Source of the DNA: Azolla caroliniana
Taxonomy: Eukaryota; Polypodiophyta
Direction: 5' to 3'
Assembly (NCBI GenBank): GCA_043228905.1
Contig: JBHGNT010000016.1
Coordinates: forward strand, 4,216,001 to 4,280,000
DNA: 64,000 bases
Shown here: positions 24,101 to 36,623 of the stretch, piece after piece
How the letters are laid out: every line of letters starts with the position of its first letter
Position numbering within the stretch: the first letter of the stretch is position 1
Notes under the pieces: generated by a model
What the model was told of the DNA's origin: nothing
The model's input: only the letters and a program-made list of their open reading frames with translations
Databases searched by the model: none
Made by a program: the position numbers and the translations under genes

Positions 24101-24793
24101 TCAATAGTACAATAATAAGGTTATTGTATTATCGAGTGTAACATTGGGGAGATAGCATTGCCTCTTTGAACAAGGTTTTAGCCCACTCTGCAAGGTAATG
24201 GAATATGAAGACCAATGATACTTGGGACTGTTCTTTCTAGACATTGAGAGACATAGATACTAATGTCTTGTTCAGTCTTGTAGGCCATTTTGGCCCAGTC
24301 ATGAGAATGCAGATGAGAAATTTTTATTATGTGTCATTTAGAAGAGGTTCAAAATGTCTTGTTGTTTTCAAATACCAATTCAGTTTTGTAGTATGGAAAT
24401 CTCTCCATTAATACCCAATACTGTGTTTTTTTACTTTAACAGCCTGGAAAAGCTTATCCTAGGGATGCTACCACACAAATAGGGCGAGTACGGGTGCAAT
24501 TGAAAAGAGATGATGGAAGTCTCGTAAATGCAGCCATACCTTCACGTAAAAAATTTATTTTTTGACATTCTATGTAAACAAAGATCTGTTAGACCTAGAA
24601 GTAATTGTTTTCAAATTTTGAATTGAAAGTCTTATGTCTTTCAGGTAAAGCTTTGATGATGAAGGTAGCGGAGATGGTACCAAAACATGTGGGACGATCA
24701 TCAAGGAAAGTAGAACAGGGGCCTTCAGCATCAGCTTCTTCAAACACGAGTGCCAGTGGGAAGTCGGGAAAAAGTGGGAAGAAAAAAAGATAG
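18195..24793 (+). CDS. SRP19: Signal recognition particle 19 kDa subunit
   Basis: Three exons: 18195-18365, 24443-24545 and 24645-24793, 140 residues. Exon 1 gives [20 protein letters not shown] and [15 protein letters not shown], the conserved RNA-binding N-terminal half of SRP19. Exon 2 gives KAYPRD and [14 protein letters not shown]. Exon 3, entered by splitting an Arg codon (C|GT), gives [17 protein letters not shown] and a basic Ser/Gly/Lys tail ending GKKKR. SRP19 binds the S domain of SRP RNA and prepares it for SRP54, so acts in co-translational targeting to the ER. Length and all motifs fit an intact plant SRP19. The 6.1-kb first intron contains an antisense copia element, and its promoter region is tandemly duplicated. 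An AATAAA lies about 15 bases after the stop. Confidence 0.95.
18513..18762. repeat. 128-bp tandem duplication in SRP19 intron 1
   Basis: ATTTGGGGAGCTTTAGTAAA starts at 18513 and at 18641, and both copies continue through AATCAGCCAAAATGCCCTCC and a CCTTGGG ending. Roughly 90 per cent identical by eye. Confidence 0.9.
18864..19114 (-). repeat. 3' LTR of the copia element
   Basis: 251 bp, equal in length to the other LTR. About eight substitutions separate the two, all in the left 140 bp; the remaining 110 bp are identical. Confidence 0.92.
19163..22747 (-). pseudogene. Broken copia gag-pol polyprotein
   Basis: From right to left: gag with zinc knuckle [14 protein letters not shown] (22334-22747), a pre-integrase/protease stretch around 22000-22255, integrase with [14 protein letters not shown] and [11 protein letters not shown] (21088-21888), reverse transcriptase beginning WELAMQEEI...NKWVYKVK (20309-21193) and continuing with [17 protein letters not shown] and YVDDMLLA (19818-20342), and RNase H with [11 protein letters not shown] and [10 protein letters not shown] (19163-19579). 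The domain order gag-integrase-RT-RNase H defines copia. At least four frame breaks separate these pieces, so no polyprotein is made. Confidence 0.92.
22818..23068 (-). repeat. 5' LTR of the copia element
   Basis: Partner of the LTR at 18864-19114. Begins TGTTAGGTGTAAAGG on the minus strand and is followed by the primer-binding site after eight bases. Confidence 0.92.
23170..23480. repeat. Dispersed repeat copy 1 (SRP19 intron 1)
   Basis: Shares AGATAGCTAGGTGGTGT, GGTCTTCCAA, TTGAAGT and TAATGCTCTC in the same order and spacing with about 28905-29185, in the intron of the J-domain gene. Identity is roughly two thirds by eye. Just downstream, at about 24059 and 24148, a short phrase ending AACAAGGTTTTAGCCCACTCT is also duplicated. 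Confidence 0.6.
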
Positions 24794-27700
24794 GTGTGTA
24801 GCCCATAATAAAATTTGGAGGATAAAACACCATGGTATACTTCAGCCAATTGAATTTTGTGAGTCTAAATCTTAAAGCATATTAAAAGTAGGACTAAGAT
24901 GTTGTGTTGAGAATGAATGGAAGCTAGATCGCATTTCTCTGCATTATGTAAATGTTTTACATTCATTGGAAGTAAAGGCCCTTACATTTTTTGTATGAAA
25001 TATGTACACCGTTGTTCTTTTGAGGTTTTAGTTTTTGCTATAATAATAATGTTAATCACTCTTGTTGTAATTATTGGTGACAAGGTGCCATGGTAACTGC
25101 TTGGAATTTATTTGTAAGCAGAAACAGATGCAATATGCCTGATTTCAATTGTAATATATGTGATCACTTTGAAAGTAAAAGGTAGTCTTTTCTGTGATAT
25201 ACTTGTAGTTTCAGTAGAGAAGCTGTGTTATAATCATCTAATGTTGCATTATTATATGATATACTTGTGCATCTTTAGCCCAATCGACACCAACGTCTTT
25301 GATTTTCACTAGCCAAACAATTCTCTTGGAATGTTTGTTTTTGCTCTACATGGAGATTCTTTAATTTTTGTTGCCCAAAAAGGAAGTTGATTGCTCAAGT
25401 TTAATTATTGTATTGAATCTATATCTCACCTTACCTTGAGAATTGCTAAAGAGGCAAAAATTCAGCAATTTTTCCAGTCAAGCCCCTTGAAAGAGGGGGC
25501 TGGGCCTTCTCTGCCTTCCACTTGAGCTTTCCAAGAAGAATCCTGGTTTGGATTGAGTTACCAGTTTGATAAGCTCTACAATTTAAATGAGGAACTAGCA
25601 CAAACAGTTTGAACTATCATAGTGTAAAGCATTGAAATCCTAGATCTCTGCCTATAGCAACGTGTACATAGAGCTAGCCTCAAGGTGGCACAAGAAGGGC
25701 CAAAGTGTAAAGGTGGGATAGTGAAGGAGAACAAAAATTTCCAAGCTCCAAGCACAACTTGATGAACATGGCTATGTGACCATGGAATCTCCTCTAGAAG
25801 CAACACAAGTGCGCTTACAAAGTATGGTCAAAGCTCACGATGAGGATGCAAAGTGAATATTTTAGGAGGCTACGTAGCTAATTGACCTTTAGCTAAAAAA
25901 CTATAATCAATTTGTAGTGTAAGAGAAGTTTGTAAATGGAATCGTGCATCAAATCACAAAATTAACAACCTAAGACAACACTACTCACGATCCAAGATTA
26001 ACAACAACAACTAGGGAAATTATTGTCTACGCACGTCATAACTCCTAAATGTGAAATCTTACTAGTTTGTAAAGAGTTAAGAGTGGATATGTTATTGTAT
26101 GATGGGGTGAAGGTGTATTTGTGGGTTCCTCTGTGTAAGGCTATAATGTTGCATTCTAATTCATGATGGCTTATAACTCCTAAATGTGAAATCTTACTAT
26201 TTTGTAAAGGGTTAAGAGTGGATGTGTTATTGTATGATGGGGTGAAGGCGTATTTGTGGGTTCCTATGTGTAAGGCTATAATGTTGCATTCTAATTCATG
26301 ATAGCTTATTGACTGTATAAAAAGGAATCTTCACCACAATTGGTTCTCAAAAATCGTTCCTCTTCTTCTACATGTCACCAAATCACTATTGTCCTTCGGC
26401 AACTTCAATTGCAAAATAGCTTTGTAGAGCCCTTGGAGCTTAAGATGAGCCTCCTCAACAAATTTTATGGCAATCGAGCCTAGCTATAGGGATTTCTCAA
26501 TTATATCTGGTTGTTCATCCGTCTACAACCTCGAACGATACTCCAACTTCAGATGAGTCGAGTTCATTGGCTCTCTCTTGGCAATCCAATAGCACAACAT
26601 GCAGGTTCGAAATGACCTTCGCAAAGAGTGACAAACTCCAATCCTCGAGTAGAGAACTTTACGAGATGACCAAAGATCTAGGGCAATGTTGACATATGCA
26701 TCAGAGTTCTACCAACTAGCTTACGACATCAATGAGGATGACCAAACTCTCCTTGTTTTGTTTCGTTGTAGTCTTTAGACGAAGTAAACAATCTATTTCT
26801 TAGTGCACCCTAGACATTCATATTGGTGAGGTAATTGCCCAAGTTGTACAATGTGATAATTGGCTATATGAATTTCAGCATCCATGATAACCAATGCTAA
26901 CCTTATGTGTGTTTATTCCCTTATGTGTATTAACTTGTCTCTCAATAGTTTTGATTAAATCCGTAGTAATTGAAATACTAAGGATAAGTGATCAATATTT
27001 AGATTAAGAAAAGAATGGTTTAAGGATGCTTAGTCATGTCGACCACCCTAGAGCAAAATACAAGGGACGAACATGATCCCATGCCACTGCATGTTTCCAC
27101 ATTCATAGGTCCTTAAGAGTAGTTTGTCCCAAGTCCTAGGATAATCTGTTTCCCACTTGTCCTACCTTTAAGCCACTAAATTTAACTTTAGAATTGGTGT
27201 CTAGGGTTATGTAGATAACACTGACATTGAGCGAGCAACCTTCTTAGTCAAGTTTTTAACTTGAGTGAGAGAATTTAACAAAGTACTCCATAGGTAATTA
27301 ATATGTTGATTAGTAGCTTAGGAGTCAATGAGAACCATCATACCCATGCCATCATCAATTAGAGGGTAGAAGATAGTCGAGTCTAGTCCTATGCGTTATA
27401 ACCTTTTTTGGCAAAGAGGTAGAACTTCGGCCCTAGTTATGCATGGCTAGAGCATACATGAATCCAATAAATAGCCTTTTGTTTGTTTGTTGTTTGATCT
27501 TTTGGGGCAAAATATGACATGAAATGGAAAAGGGTTTGAATCTATGGTTTACATACTTAATTACTAAAGTCTAAAAACTCATCTTTTCCACTCTTCTCCA
27601 CCTTCTTCTTCTTCTTCTTCTTCTTCTGATGTATGTATGTGATGTGTCCTGTCTGTAATCCGCTCATCAAAACAGAGTTATGTATGTATGTGTATGTGTG

Positions 27701-27860
27701 TGAGTCAATGAGTGAGTCGATGGGAAGGAAGGCCCATGTATACCTGAGACAGACACAGAGACACAGAGAGAGATGTCAAGGATTTGTGGGTTCTTGGCGA
27801 TGTTGTTGAGCTGCTAAGGAGCAGGAGCAGAACAGAGAGGAAACCCAATCAAAGCAAATT
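24794..27860. other. Intergenic DNA between SRP19 and the J-domain gene
   Basis: Contains a 135-bp tandem duplication (next entry), a TATAAAAAGG-containing stretch near 26320 that could be an old LTR, and a (CTT)n run at about 27602-27628 shortly upstream of the J-domain gene. No reading frame resembles a known protein. Confidence 0.5.
26037..26310. repeat. 135-bp tandem duplication
   Basis: ACTCCTAAATGTGAAATC begins at 26041 and 26176. Both units end GCATTCTAATTCATGAT(G/A)GCTTAT, and they differ at fewer than ten sites. Confidence 0.9.
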
Positions 27861-29984
27861 ATGGACTATTACAGAGTGCTGGGCGTCAGCAGGGACGCAT
27901 CCAAGGAGGAAGTGAAGGCGGCCTTCCGAAGGCTTGCCCTGCGATTCCACCCAGACCGCCAGCCATCAGATGCCTCCCAATCACAACGAGATGCCGCCGC
28001 CTTTCGATTCCGCCAGGCATCTGAAGCCTACAATGTCCTCGGTGATGCCAACAAGAGGCTCATCTACAACCGAGAAGGGCGTGCAGGTCTCCATCCTGAG
28101 GATTATTCTAGACATGCTCGCCAACAACATCAGCGACCATACTACCGGTCGGCAAGGTCGGCAACACCACGATCCACTGCTTGGAACTTTCGGATCTCAC
28201 TATCTCCTCTTGACATCGCTTTCCACGCTGTTCTAGCAGGGTAATGTTCCCTGATCTTTGTCTTCCAGAGAAATAAAAAGAGCATTTTGTTTTCTTTCCT
28301 TTTTACCCCGCATCACAGAAGGAACCATAAATGGGAGAGAGATATCGAATGGGAGATTACATCTTAAGATACTTTCTCATCTGGAAAGAGAGGGGAAGGC
28401 TGAAATGCTGGAATTGGTCAAGTGCCCTTCCCCTGCAGTTCCACCCAATAAGACAAATCATGGTTACAATTCGATCAACCTCTGATTATCCATACTTTAC
28501 ACAAAAGTAAAATATCTAGGTTTCCTAAATATCTGTGGCAATGATCTCAATGCATCAGGTGGATTTACAATCCATAATGACATGCGAGATATTTTTTCAA
28601 GCATTTCATAACCATTACCATGGGATGCATGGTAATACTTATGAATGTTTGTGGAGAAAGGCAATCAAGAAGTACATCAAGTGCATTGGGGTGTCTTCAG
28701 ATGAATAGGATGCTATGAGGAATGATCGTCATGACATGGTGCTGATATGGATCATATACCTTGTATCTCAGTAGTTTCTGTCAGGATTTTGTTAAAGCAA
28801 ACGTGCTTGGCACTGATTGGGCAGGTTGAGATGATGATGGTTTATTTGGTTGGGGGGATTCCCTTAACTTGAGGATATAATCAACCATCCCATGTGGTTT
28901 CCTACTGGGAAACATGTAAGGCTACTGGAATGTGGCCAGCCACAACTTCATCCTGTGGCAGATAGCTAGGTGGTGTTGAGACCCTAGTTTCAATAGAGGT
29001 TTGCTATTTCCTGTGTTTTCTGATTTTTAATGGCTAAGCTACACTGAGTTCCAGAGTTCGTTAAAGATATCAAATGCATCATCTCCAGGTCTTCCAATTG
29101 ATCCTGTGTTGTCTGATCTTATTGTTGAAGTCTCCATCTAGGAATACTTTGTGTGGACAGGAGTTCTACATTATGCTCTCAAATTGGATAAGGAAAACTC
29201 AGTTTCTATTCCTGTTATTTCCTTGATTATCATTGTTTACTTCCACTTATATTGATTCTGTAGGAAAGAAGTAATATATTGTAATGATAACAATGAATAA
29301 TATTCCAGCTTTGAGAGCTTGATTCAGATCCACATGTATCTAGCCTCATGTAAACTTGTATGTGTCGATGTAGGTCTTGTCAAAATAGAAGTGTGACCCC
29401 TCTCGGTCCTCTTGACATACTTTTTCTAGTGTTTCGCACACAAGCAGAAACCCACAGAGTGCCCTCTATTCCAGGTAGGCATTTCTAAGGGCTCTTGTGC
29501 ATTTATGTAATGAGGAGGATGTGTCATTGTTCAAGTGAAAGACAATACTCATTGTTTTATAAAATGTCCCATTGCTTGTCAAATTTGGAGTTGCATTTCT
29601 TAAATTGGCAAGTTTTGCCATTGTGTTATTTGACTCCAAGACAGTGCATGTTTGCATAATTCATATAGTTCGACCCAAAATCAGAGATGGAGATCATTTT
29701 CCTATTTCTAAGATGTTGGGGACTGTATCATAATTGAGATATGCACAATGCTTTTGTATTTGATGGTAGGCATGGAGTCAAAGCATATCAAGGAAAATTA
29801 AAGGGAGTACTAATGTGGCAATTTTCTTTATTGCAGCAAGTAGAAATTCTTTCATCAGAGTGTTCATTTTGCCTATTGTCAATTCAACATGTTCCACAAC
29901 TTGTGTAGTGGTGACCATACTCTGTTGTGGTACCCATTGTAATGAGTGTTGTTCACACATTTATTAATGTAATTGTGTGTTTCC

Positions 29985-30020
<36 letters not shown>

Positions 30021-30134
30021 AATGTTATATTGACATCTTTTGAGAGGCCAAAAGGCCTGGTGGACTGAATGAGATATTACATTGTAAAATGTTGTCTGCA
30101 TATGAATAAGACTAAGAAAGACGATGTGTGTTTC

Positions 30135-30175
<41 letters not shown>

Positions 30176-31123
30176 AATGTTATATTGACATCTTTTGAGA
30201 TGCCAAAAGGCCTGGTGGACTGAATGAGATATTACATTGTAAAATGTTGTCTACATACGAATAAGACTAAGAAAGACGATGTTTGACTAGGTGTGGGTGG
30301 TGAGGCCTAGGGCTACCACTCGTCAATCTGTCCTGCACCACTGCACTTATCGTCATACCAACTATTCTTGAGATCGAGACACCTTCCAAAACACAGGCAT
30401 TGCCACATACGTTAAGACACACCAATATGTAGGAAAAGCCTTCGGAAGTACATGGCAATAGTACCGCATCTGCATATGAAACTCAACCACACATTGCATG
30501 TAGCACTAGAGGATCAGGTGCAGTAGCTATTTTATTTAGAAAAAAAAATCAAGCTACTACATAAAGGTGCATATCTGTGCTGTATGTGCAAATGAATAAA
30601 CAGAAATATTTCCATCTGATAATTCATATTTCTAATAACCAGTGCAGTATCATTTTTATTTGCAAGATGCTGGTTGAAATGGATGTATTTGAAATACTTT
30701 GTATGTTTGGTTTTGTTTGTTCAAAACAGATGTGCTAATTAGATTATCGTTAATATTGAATGCTATCTATTTTCTTTAATTATGATTGATGAGAAGTACT
30801 GTTTTGAGAATCAACTCTGAAAGTGAGTTGTTCTGAAGTAACAGGATTCTAATCATTGGACTCACATATGGGGATACTATTGGGAAAGCCATATGGGACA
30901 AGAAAAATGCAGGGGTAAGGTTCTGAGAATTTTGAATTATATTACAGTTTGCATTATGTGTTTTCTTACGCTTCCCATTTAATTTGAATTATATTACAGT
31001 TTGCATTATGTGTTTTCTTATGCTTCCCATTTAATTTCTTATCTTCAGAAATCCTTTGAAGATTTAATACAGGCAGAGCACCAGAACAGAGCTCTCCAAC
31101 AAGAAGAACAACAAGAAGAGTGA
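27861..31123 (+). CDS. Small J-domain (DnaJ/Hsp40) protein with C-terminal membrane segment, DJC72-like
   Basis: Three exons: 27861-28240, 30845-30914 and 31049-31123, 174 residues, all phases closing. Residues 1-70 are a J domain: MDYYRVLGVSRDASKEEVK, helix II AFRRLALRF, the essential HPD at 30-32, then FRQASEAYNVLGDANKR. The middle is basic and polar. Around 117-137 is a hydrophobic segment (FHAVLAGILIIGLTYG), followed by a short tail with NAGKSFEDLIQ. This layout and the KSFE tail match the plant DnaJ C72 type, so I infer a membrane-anchored Hsp70 co-chaperone; the membrane is unknown. The first J-domain exon alone would read four bases into the intron to a stop. Confidence 0.88.
28905..29185. 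repeat. Dispersed repeat copy 2 (J-domain gene intron 1)
   Basis: Diverged match to 23170-23480 in the same orientation; anchors are CAGATAGCTAGGTGGTGTTG at about 28960 and the CATTATGCTCTCAAATTGGATA end. Confidence 0.6.
29975..30280. repeat. 151-bp tandem duplication with (AG)n and a GGCCAAAAGGCC core
   Basis: Units begin GTGTGTTTCC at 29975 and 30126. Each has an AG run of about 28-30 bp, then GATGAAATGTTATATTGACA, a GAG(A/G)(G/T)GCCAAAAGGCCTGG core and AATAAGACTAAGAAAGACGATG. A diverged relative of the part after the AG run lies at about 54243-54340, suggesting a retroposon 3' tail family. Confidence 0.85.
30931..31036 (+). repeat. 52-bp tandem duplication at the intron 2 acceptor side
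   Basis: TTTGAATTATATTACAG starts at 30931 and 30983; the copies differ at one or two bases. Each carries TATTACAG, an acceptor-like sequence, just upstream of the real acceptor at 31048. Confidence 0.93.
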
Positions 31124-33227
31124 CAGTAAAGGATTTTTATTTTTTTATTTTAAATATGAAATGAATAACAAAACTTACACGCCACTTCTATCTGAGAGGA
31201 AGAGGCAAGAGTTTAGTGGAGAGATTAGAACTCACAATTGGCTACAAGATCTTCTTGCACAAAATATACCTATTATTAGCTAAATGTAACATTGTTGTAT
31301 CATTTTGTAAATATAATCTGTGTTTAATACCAACCCACATATCTAAATACATTGGTGGATGAAAGAATGTTTCTTCTAAAGAATGTTTAAAATTAAAACG
31401 AGGGATTTTGATTTGCATATGTTATGATCCTTTGCTAACTGGGCATTTCAAGTTGATGCATTTTCGGAACCTTCTTAAGTCTCTAGATATAACTGATCCA
31501 ATTTCCAGCCCACCCTTATTTCCATTAGCAAGCTCTTGTTTTATCTGCATAATCATAGGAAATCTTAACTACTTCAAATACAGGTCAGGAAAGAAGTAAT
31601 TGGTAGATTTGAGATCCATGAGTTTGATGTGAGGTGACTATGTTTAAGACATACACACTAACTGACAGTTGTTTACCAAAGCTTCAAAAAACGATGAGAA
31701 ATGAACCTTTGTTTTGTTGCTTAGTTTGGGTGGGGAGACAATATTTCGTTATTATGGGGACTGGTACCTCCAGATTTTGTTTCCCTGGACCGGAGAAATC
31801 CACGTTGGCAAAATATTTTTGCTTGATCCCCATCACATCAGGAGACTTCAAAATCTTACGCATGTCGGAGAGGTTGAATACAAACTGAAACCATCCAATA
31901 TTCTAAGTCAGTTGAAGAAATAATTTAGTTGTGGTTTGATTGCCCAGGTATTATCATTATCATTCATGTGAAAGGCCCAAAGCTAACACTCTGACATATT
32001 TGTGAGGGTTTACAATGTACATGCATGAAATACATCTAGTGGGATTATGTGAACGCATCATAAAAGAGTAGATCAATGTCCAACTAAGTTCTTACACCAA
32101 AACACACTGAAGTGTTTAAATGAATCATGATTTCCTGTATACACATTATTTACAAAGTTCTAATGTTGATCATGTGTGGCTAAAATATGTTAACTGCAAG
32201 GCACTTTTTATAATGAAAAGGAAACGTGATGCAAGACAAATCAATTATGGATGTTTCAGGCCATGGTTTCATAAAAATATACGAAGTCGCCTCTTTGAAG
32301 AGTTTCTTTTGATCATGTGTGGCTAAAATATGTTAACCGCAAAAGCACTTTTTATAGCGAAAAGGAAATGTGACACAAGACAAATCAATTATGTATGTTT
32401 CAGGCCATGGTTTCATAGAAATATTTTGAAAGTTGGTTCTTGTCAGTTGCCCCATATTTATTTTGATGGATTACTTTTTCATGACTTTTTATTGAGCCTA
32501 CTTTTTAAAGCATGCATAGTAGCTTGAGCCTAACAATTCATAGGAACTCAAACCACCACTTGATAAGTTTGGTGAAACCACTTCACAAACATAGAATTTT
32601 ATATTTTCCAGCCGTTTCAAAAAATAGCAAATAAGCCAATGGCTACACCTGCAATACTTATGCACATCTGTTCTATCCAAATATTTGTGTGCCATGCCCA
32701 TGGTGCTTGCAGTCATACAAACTGGATGTAAATAGTTTACATCTCCTCCTTTCAGCAAATCCTGGAGGTTGACTTACATATCTCTTCTTCCAAGTCTCAT
32801 TGAGAAAAACTAGTCTTGACATCAACTTGATGCATTTTCTATCATTTATTGGAAGCCAATTTAACAGTTCCAATAGTAACCATTCTTAATATCAGTCGAC
32901 ATGCTCAATTTTGAGTCCCTCTTTTTGGAAATACATTCATCTCGCTACAAATCTATCTCTTGAACAGATTAACCCTACCATCTGTAAAGTTATCAAGTTT
33001 GAAAACCAAGTTCCTAGAGTAATTGTATGCGTGGATAGAATCAATTTGGTTGCAACTCAATATGGTTGACCACAACTTTCAGCCATGAGGGCGCCACACA
33101 TACAAAGTAATATTTAAAACATAACATTGGAGTTAGCAAGAAATATACACAAACAATGAGTAAGTCTAGTTGATTAATTAGGTAGGTGGCAACAAATATT
33201 TACAAACTGTGAGAGGAAGTCTAGTTT
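31124..33227. other. Intergenic DNA between convergent J-domain genes
   Basis: AT-rich. Holds the two 3' ends and a 143-bp tandem duplication. No coding sequence recognised. Confidence 0.55.
32168..32436. repeat. 143-bp tandem duplication
   Basis: GATCATGTGTGGCTAAAATA at 32168 recurs at 32311. Both continue to GACAAATCAATTATG and TTTCAGGCCATGGTTTCATA, with scattered substitutions. Confidence 0.9.
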
Positions 33228-36200
33228 CTAGTCATTGTCACTGTCACCATCAGCGAGTTCTAGGCCTTCTGCAGCTAACAACCGCTCTACCAGCTGCTTT
33301 TGCACACTGTCATCCTGCTTTCTCCTCATCAGGTCCCTCTTCTTCAGAACTAATGTGTGTCTTCTTACCGTGCTTTCGAAGTGGGCTGCTGATGCTTGCT
33401 TTTCCCTTGCTAAGATTTTTCTCTCCTCTTCAGGATCCATCTGCGAAATAATGTACACAAGGTGAAAATATTCACGTTACTCTCACATTGTACATGTGAA
33501 TGTATGTGCATATAAATAGGTTGTACATGCTATACATACATGCATGCCTGCATACATAAATATATATCATCCTTTTCTCCATTACATAATCTTCTCGGTT
33601 ATCCTGGGTGTGAGAGAGGTGCTCAACTCGAGTTTGTGTGAAATTTTCATCAGTAATTTGACAGTAGGATTCCATTTAAATTGGAGTTTAGGGTGTATCC
33701 TGTAGCATACTGTATCCAAAATCTGTTTTAATTTATCCCCTTCCAGCTTGTATTCCCCATGGAGGTCATTCTTGGTGAAAACATTTGCAGGGTGCAGGTG
33801 GTCAATGACACTGGAGATAAGGGGCAATGGGTATCAATTCTTAATGGTGATCTGGTTGAGGCCTCAATGGTCAACACACAGACACAGGGATCCATCCGTC
33901 TTATTGACAAATAGCGTTTGCCCAAATATTCGTGAAGGATCTTCAGCTTGGGTCAGCAAGACCGTACATGGGCATGAATGGAGTCTTCCCTTCTAGATCA
34001 ATTGGACAGTTGTAAGGCCATTGTTAAGGTAGGGTATCAACATTCCTTCTAGTGAAAACATCGATGAGATGTTTGTATTTCTCTAAGAGTTGTGGGGTTC
34101 TGTCGGATTGGGGTGCTATGGATGGCAATGAAAGGATGGTTCATACAGCTCAGGCAAAGGGGGCTGCACCATAAATAAAATCTTCAAGGTGAAACGACAA
34201 TGATTGTTAGGCATGACACAGTGACAAAGCTCCATAGAGAAAGCCTCAACAAGGCAAAGGCTTGGCAGAGTTGCTAGATTTGAATGAAGGCTCCAACCTG
34301 ACTTTGGTTTCTGGCCACAGAGCAGGGTTAGGAAAAGGTAGTATGACATAAGCAGAAGCGAGTAACAATAGTACAAGGTTTGTCAAGGAAGGTGAGGGTG
34401 CACAATCATCAATCACTTTGACTCAGATTGAGGGTGGTTTTGGGGTAAGCAGGATTTAGCATTTAGCAGTAATTGACAGTAGGATTAACATTTTTGGTAT
34501 CCTCTGCTTCTTGTCATGGTTCAAGCCTTGCTGTGTGACCAGAACCCCAAAGTCAAGTTGGAACCTTTTAGTCAAATCCTCTAACTTCCTCAAACCTTGC
34601 TTCGTTGAATCTTGCATGTTGAATTGTCAAGCCTATCATCGCCACCAGCATATTCTTTGGTTGTGAGAGTGTGTAGATCATGTGGTATAAGCTTTTGGTA
34701 TCCTCTGCTTCTTGTTGTGGTTCAAGTCTTGCTCTGTGGCCAGAACCCCAAAGTCAAGTTGGAATCTTTCAGTCAAATCCTCTTAACTTCCTCAAGCCTT
34801 GCCTTGTTGAATCTTGCATATTGCGTTGTTATGCTTATCATGGCCAACAATGCGAAAGAATAAGACACATACCAACATTGTGATCATTGGACATGTTGAC
34901 ACCACTACTGGTCACCTTATCTACCAAGTTGAGAGGGATAAACAAGCATGCAATTGAGGTGTTCAAGAAGGAAACCACTGACATGAGCAAGCAAACCAAG
35001 TATGCAAATCCTTAATAAGGTCAAGGTTGTATGATATCAAATTTAATATTGCTATCGTGGAAGCTAATTCAAGAAAAAAAAAGTCACTTCAAATGTTAAG
35101 AATGCTGCCATTAAAGATCTCAAGCGTGATTTTATCGCGTTAAGAAGCTGAAAGCTTTACCTTGTAAGTAATCATTATATATCACCAATGGCTGATCAGG
35201 AATGGTTATCCGCGTATTCTCAACAGTCATACTTCTCACATAATTGGGAAGTTTGCTAAGATTCTAACCAAGATCGATAGGCAGTTTGATAATAAGATTG
35301 AGAAGGAAGCTGGCTTTTTGGAAGAAGAATGATGCAGAATATCTGGAGATGATTTCAACAAAGCCGATGATTGTCACATCCTTTGCTGGATATCTGCATT
35401 CAATTACCTGCACACTATTGTATCCATGACGGATTCTAAGTATCCCTGCTAGAACCCTATTACCATCCCTAAATAACATCAACAACAACACCTGACGAGA
35501 TTGATTTAAACAATGAATTTGAAGTCGAGGTGTGATCCTTGACTCCATGGAATACTAAGGAAAATTCCAATTCTTTGGTGCTTGGGGCAAGGCTTCTCCC
35601 AGGGAAAACACTTGCCATTGAGTCTTATTCATGCCCAAAGTACTATTCTATAACTATGCCAATATGGTACTTGGGAGACTCAAAGGAGAACCTTCTTGAT
35701 TAATATCCACTTGTAGGTTTGACCATAACATTCTTGCTAGGAAAGACGCCTAGCAGCCTAGAGTCACTACAGCAAAGTTGATGTATCCCCTTATGGTTCA
35801 GACTCATACAAACATGTGCTGATCTTCAGAAACCAATCAAATATATAATACACATATGGAGGGATGTACCTATATAGGTATATATGTACATACATGGATA
35901 CATAAACCAATATACCTTCAGTCTCGCCATGCGTCTTGCTTTTAGGTTCAATTCTCTTTGTTGTTGTTCAGCCCATGCACTTACTGCCATGTCTCCTCTT
36001 TGTTCAAATGCCTTCTTTTTTTTCATAATCCATTCTATCCATGCCTTTGAAGCCTGATTCGAGAGACAAGAGGAACTTAATAAAGATATATAATGAGTTG
36101 AAAAATTCAATGTTGCAGTGCAAAATTCCAGACTACAAAACTATCCTCATCTGAAACATAATTGCATATATATGACAACACGAAGTCTATCAGACTGACC

Positions 36201-36589
36201 TTTAATGGATTGGTTCGGTTGTCATAATCATATTGTCTCCGTTGTTCTCTGTCTATGAGTAACTCATATGCCGCCTGGATTTTGATGAATCGAGACTCAG
36301 GTGTCTCTCCTTCCTCTAACTCAACACTCCCATCATAAACTGGAGCAACATGTATATCGATAATACAAAGAAAAAATGAAAAATCTGAAACTTCCATGGA
36401 ATTCTTGGAAGAACGGAGAGAGAAAAAAGTTCAAACCATCAGGGTGGTATTGTTTTGCCATCTTCCGGTATGCGGACTTAATCCCATCGTCATCCACATC
36501 CCACTCCAACCCTGCACCATAAACACTGTTAACAGCACATTACTGTTAATATTAGACAATTCATTGTATGCACATGTGTACGACCATAG

Positions 36590-36623
<34 letters not shown>

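Noticed and set aside
24570-24849. Minus-strand frames opposite SRP19 exon 3
   Set aside because: Shadows of the SRP19 coding exon.
33748-33996. Plus-strand frame in the J-protein intron
   Set aside because: Shadow of the minus-strand gypsy relic.
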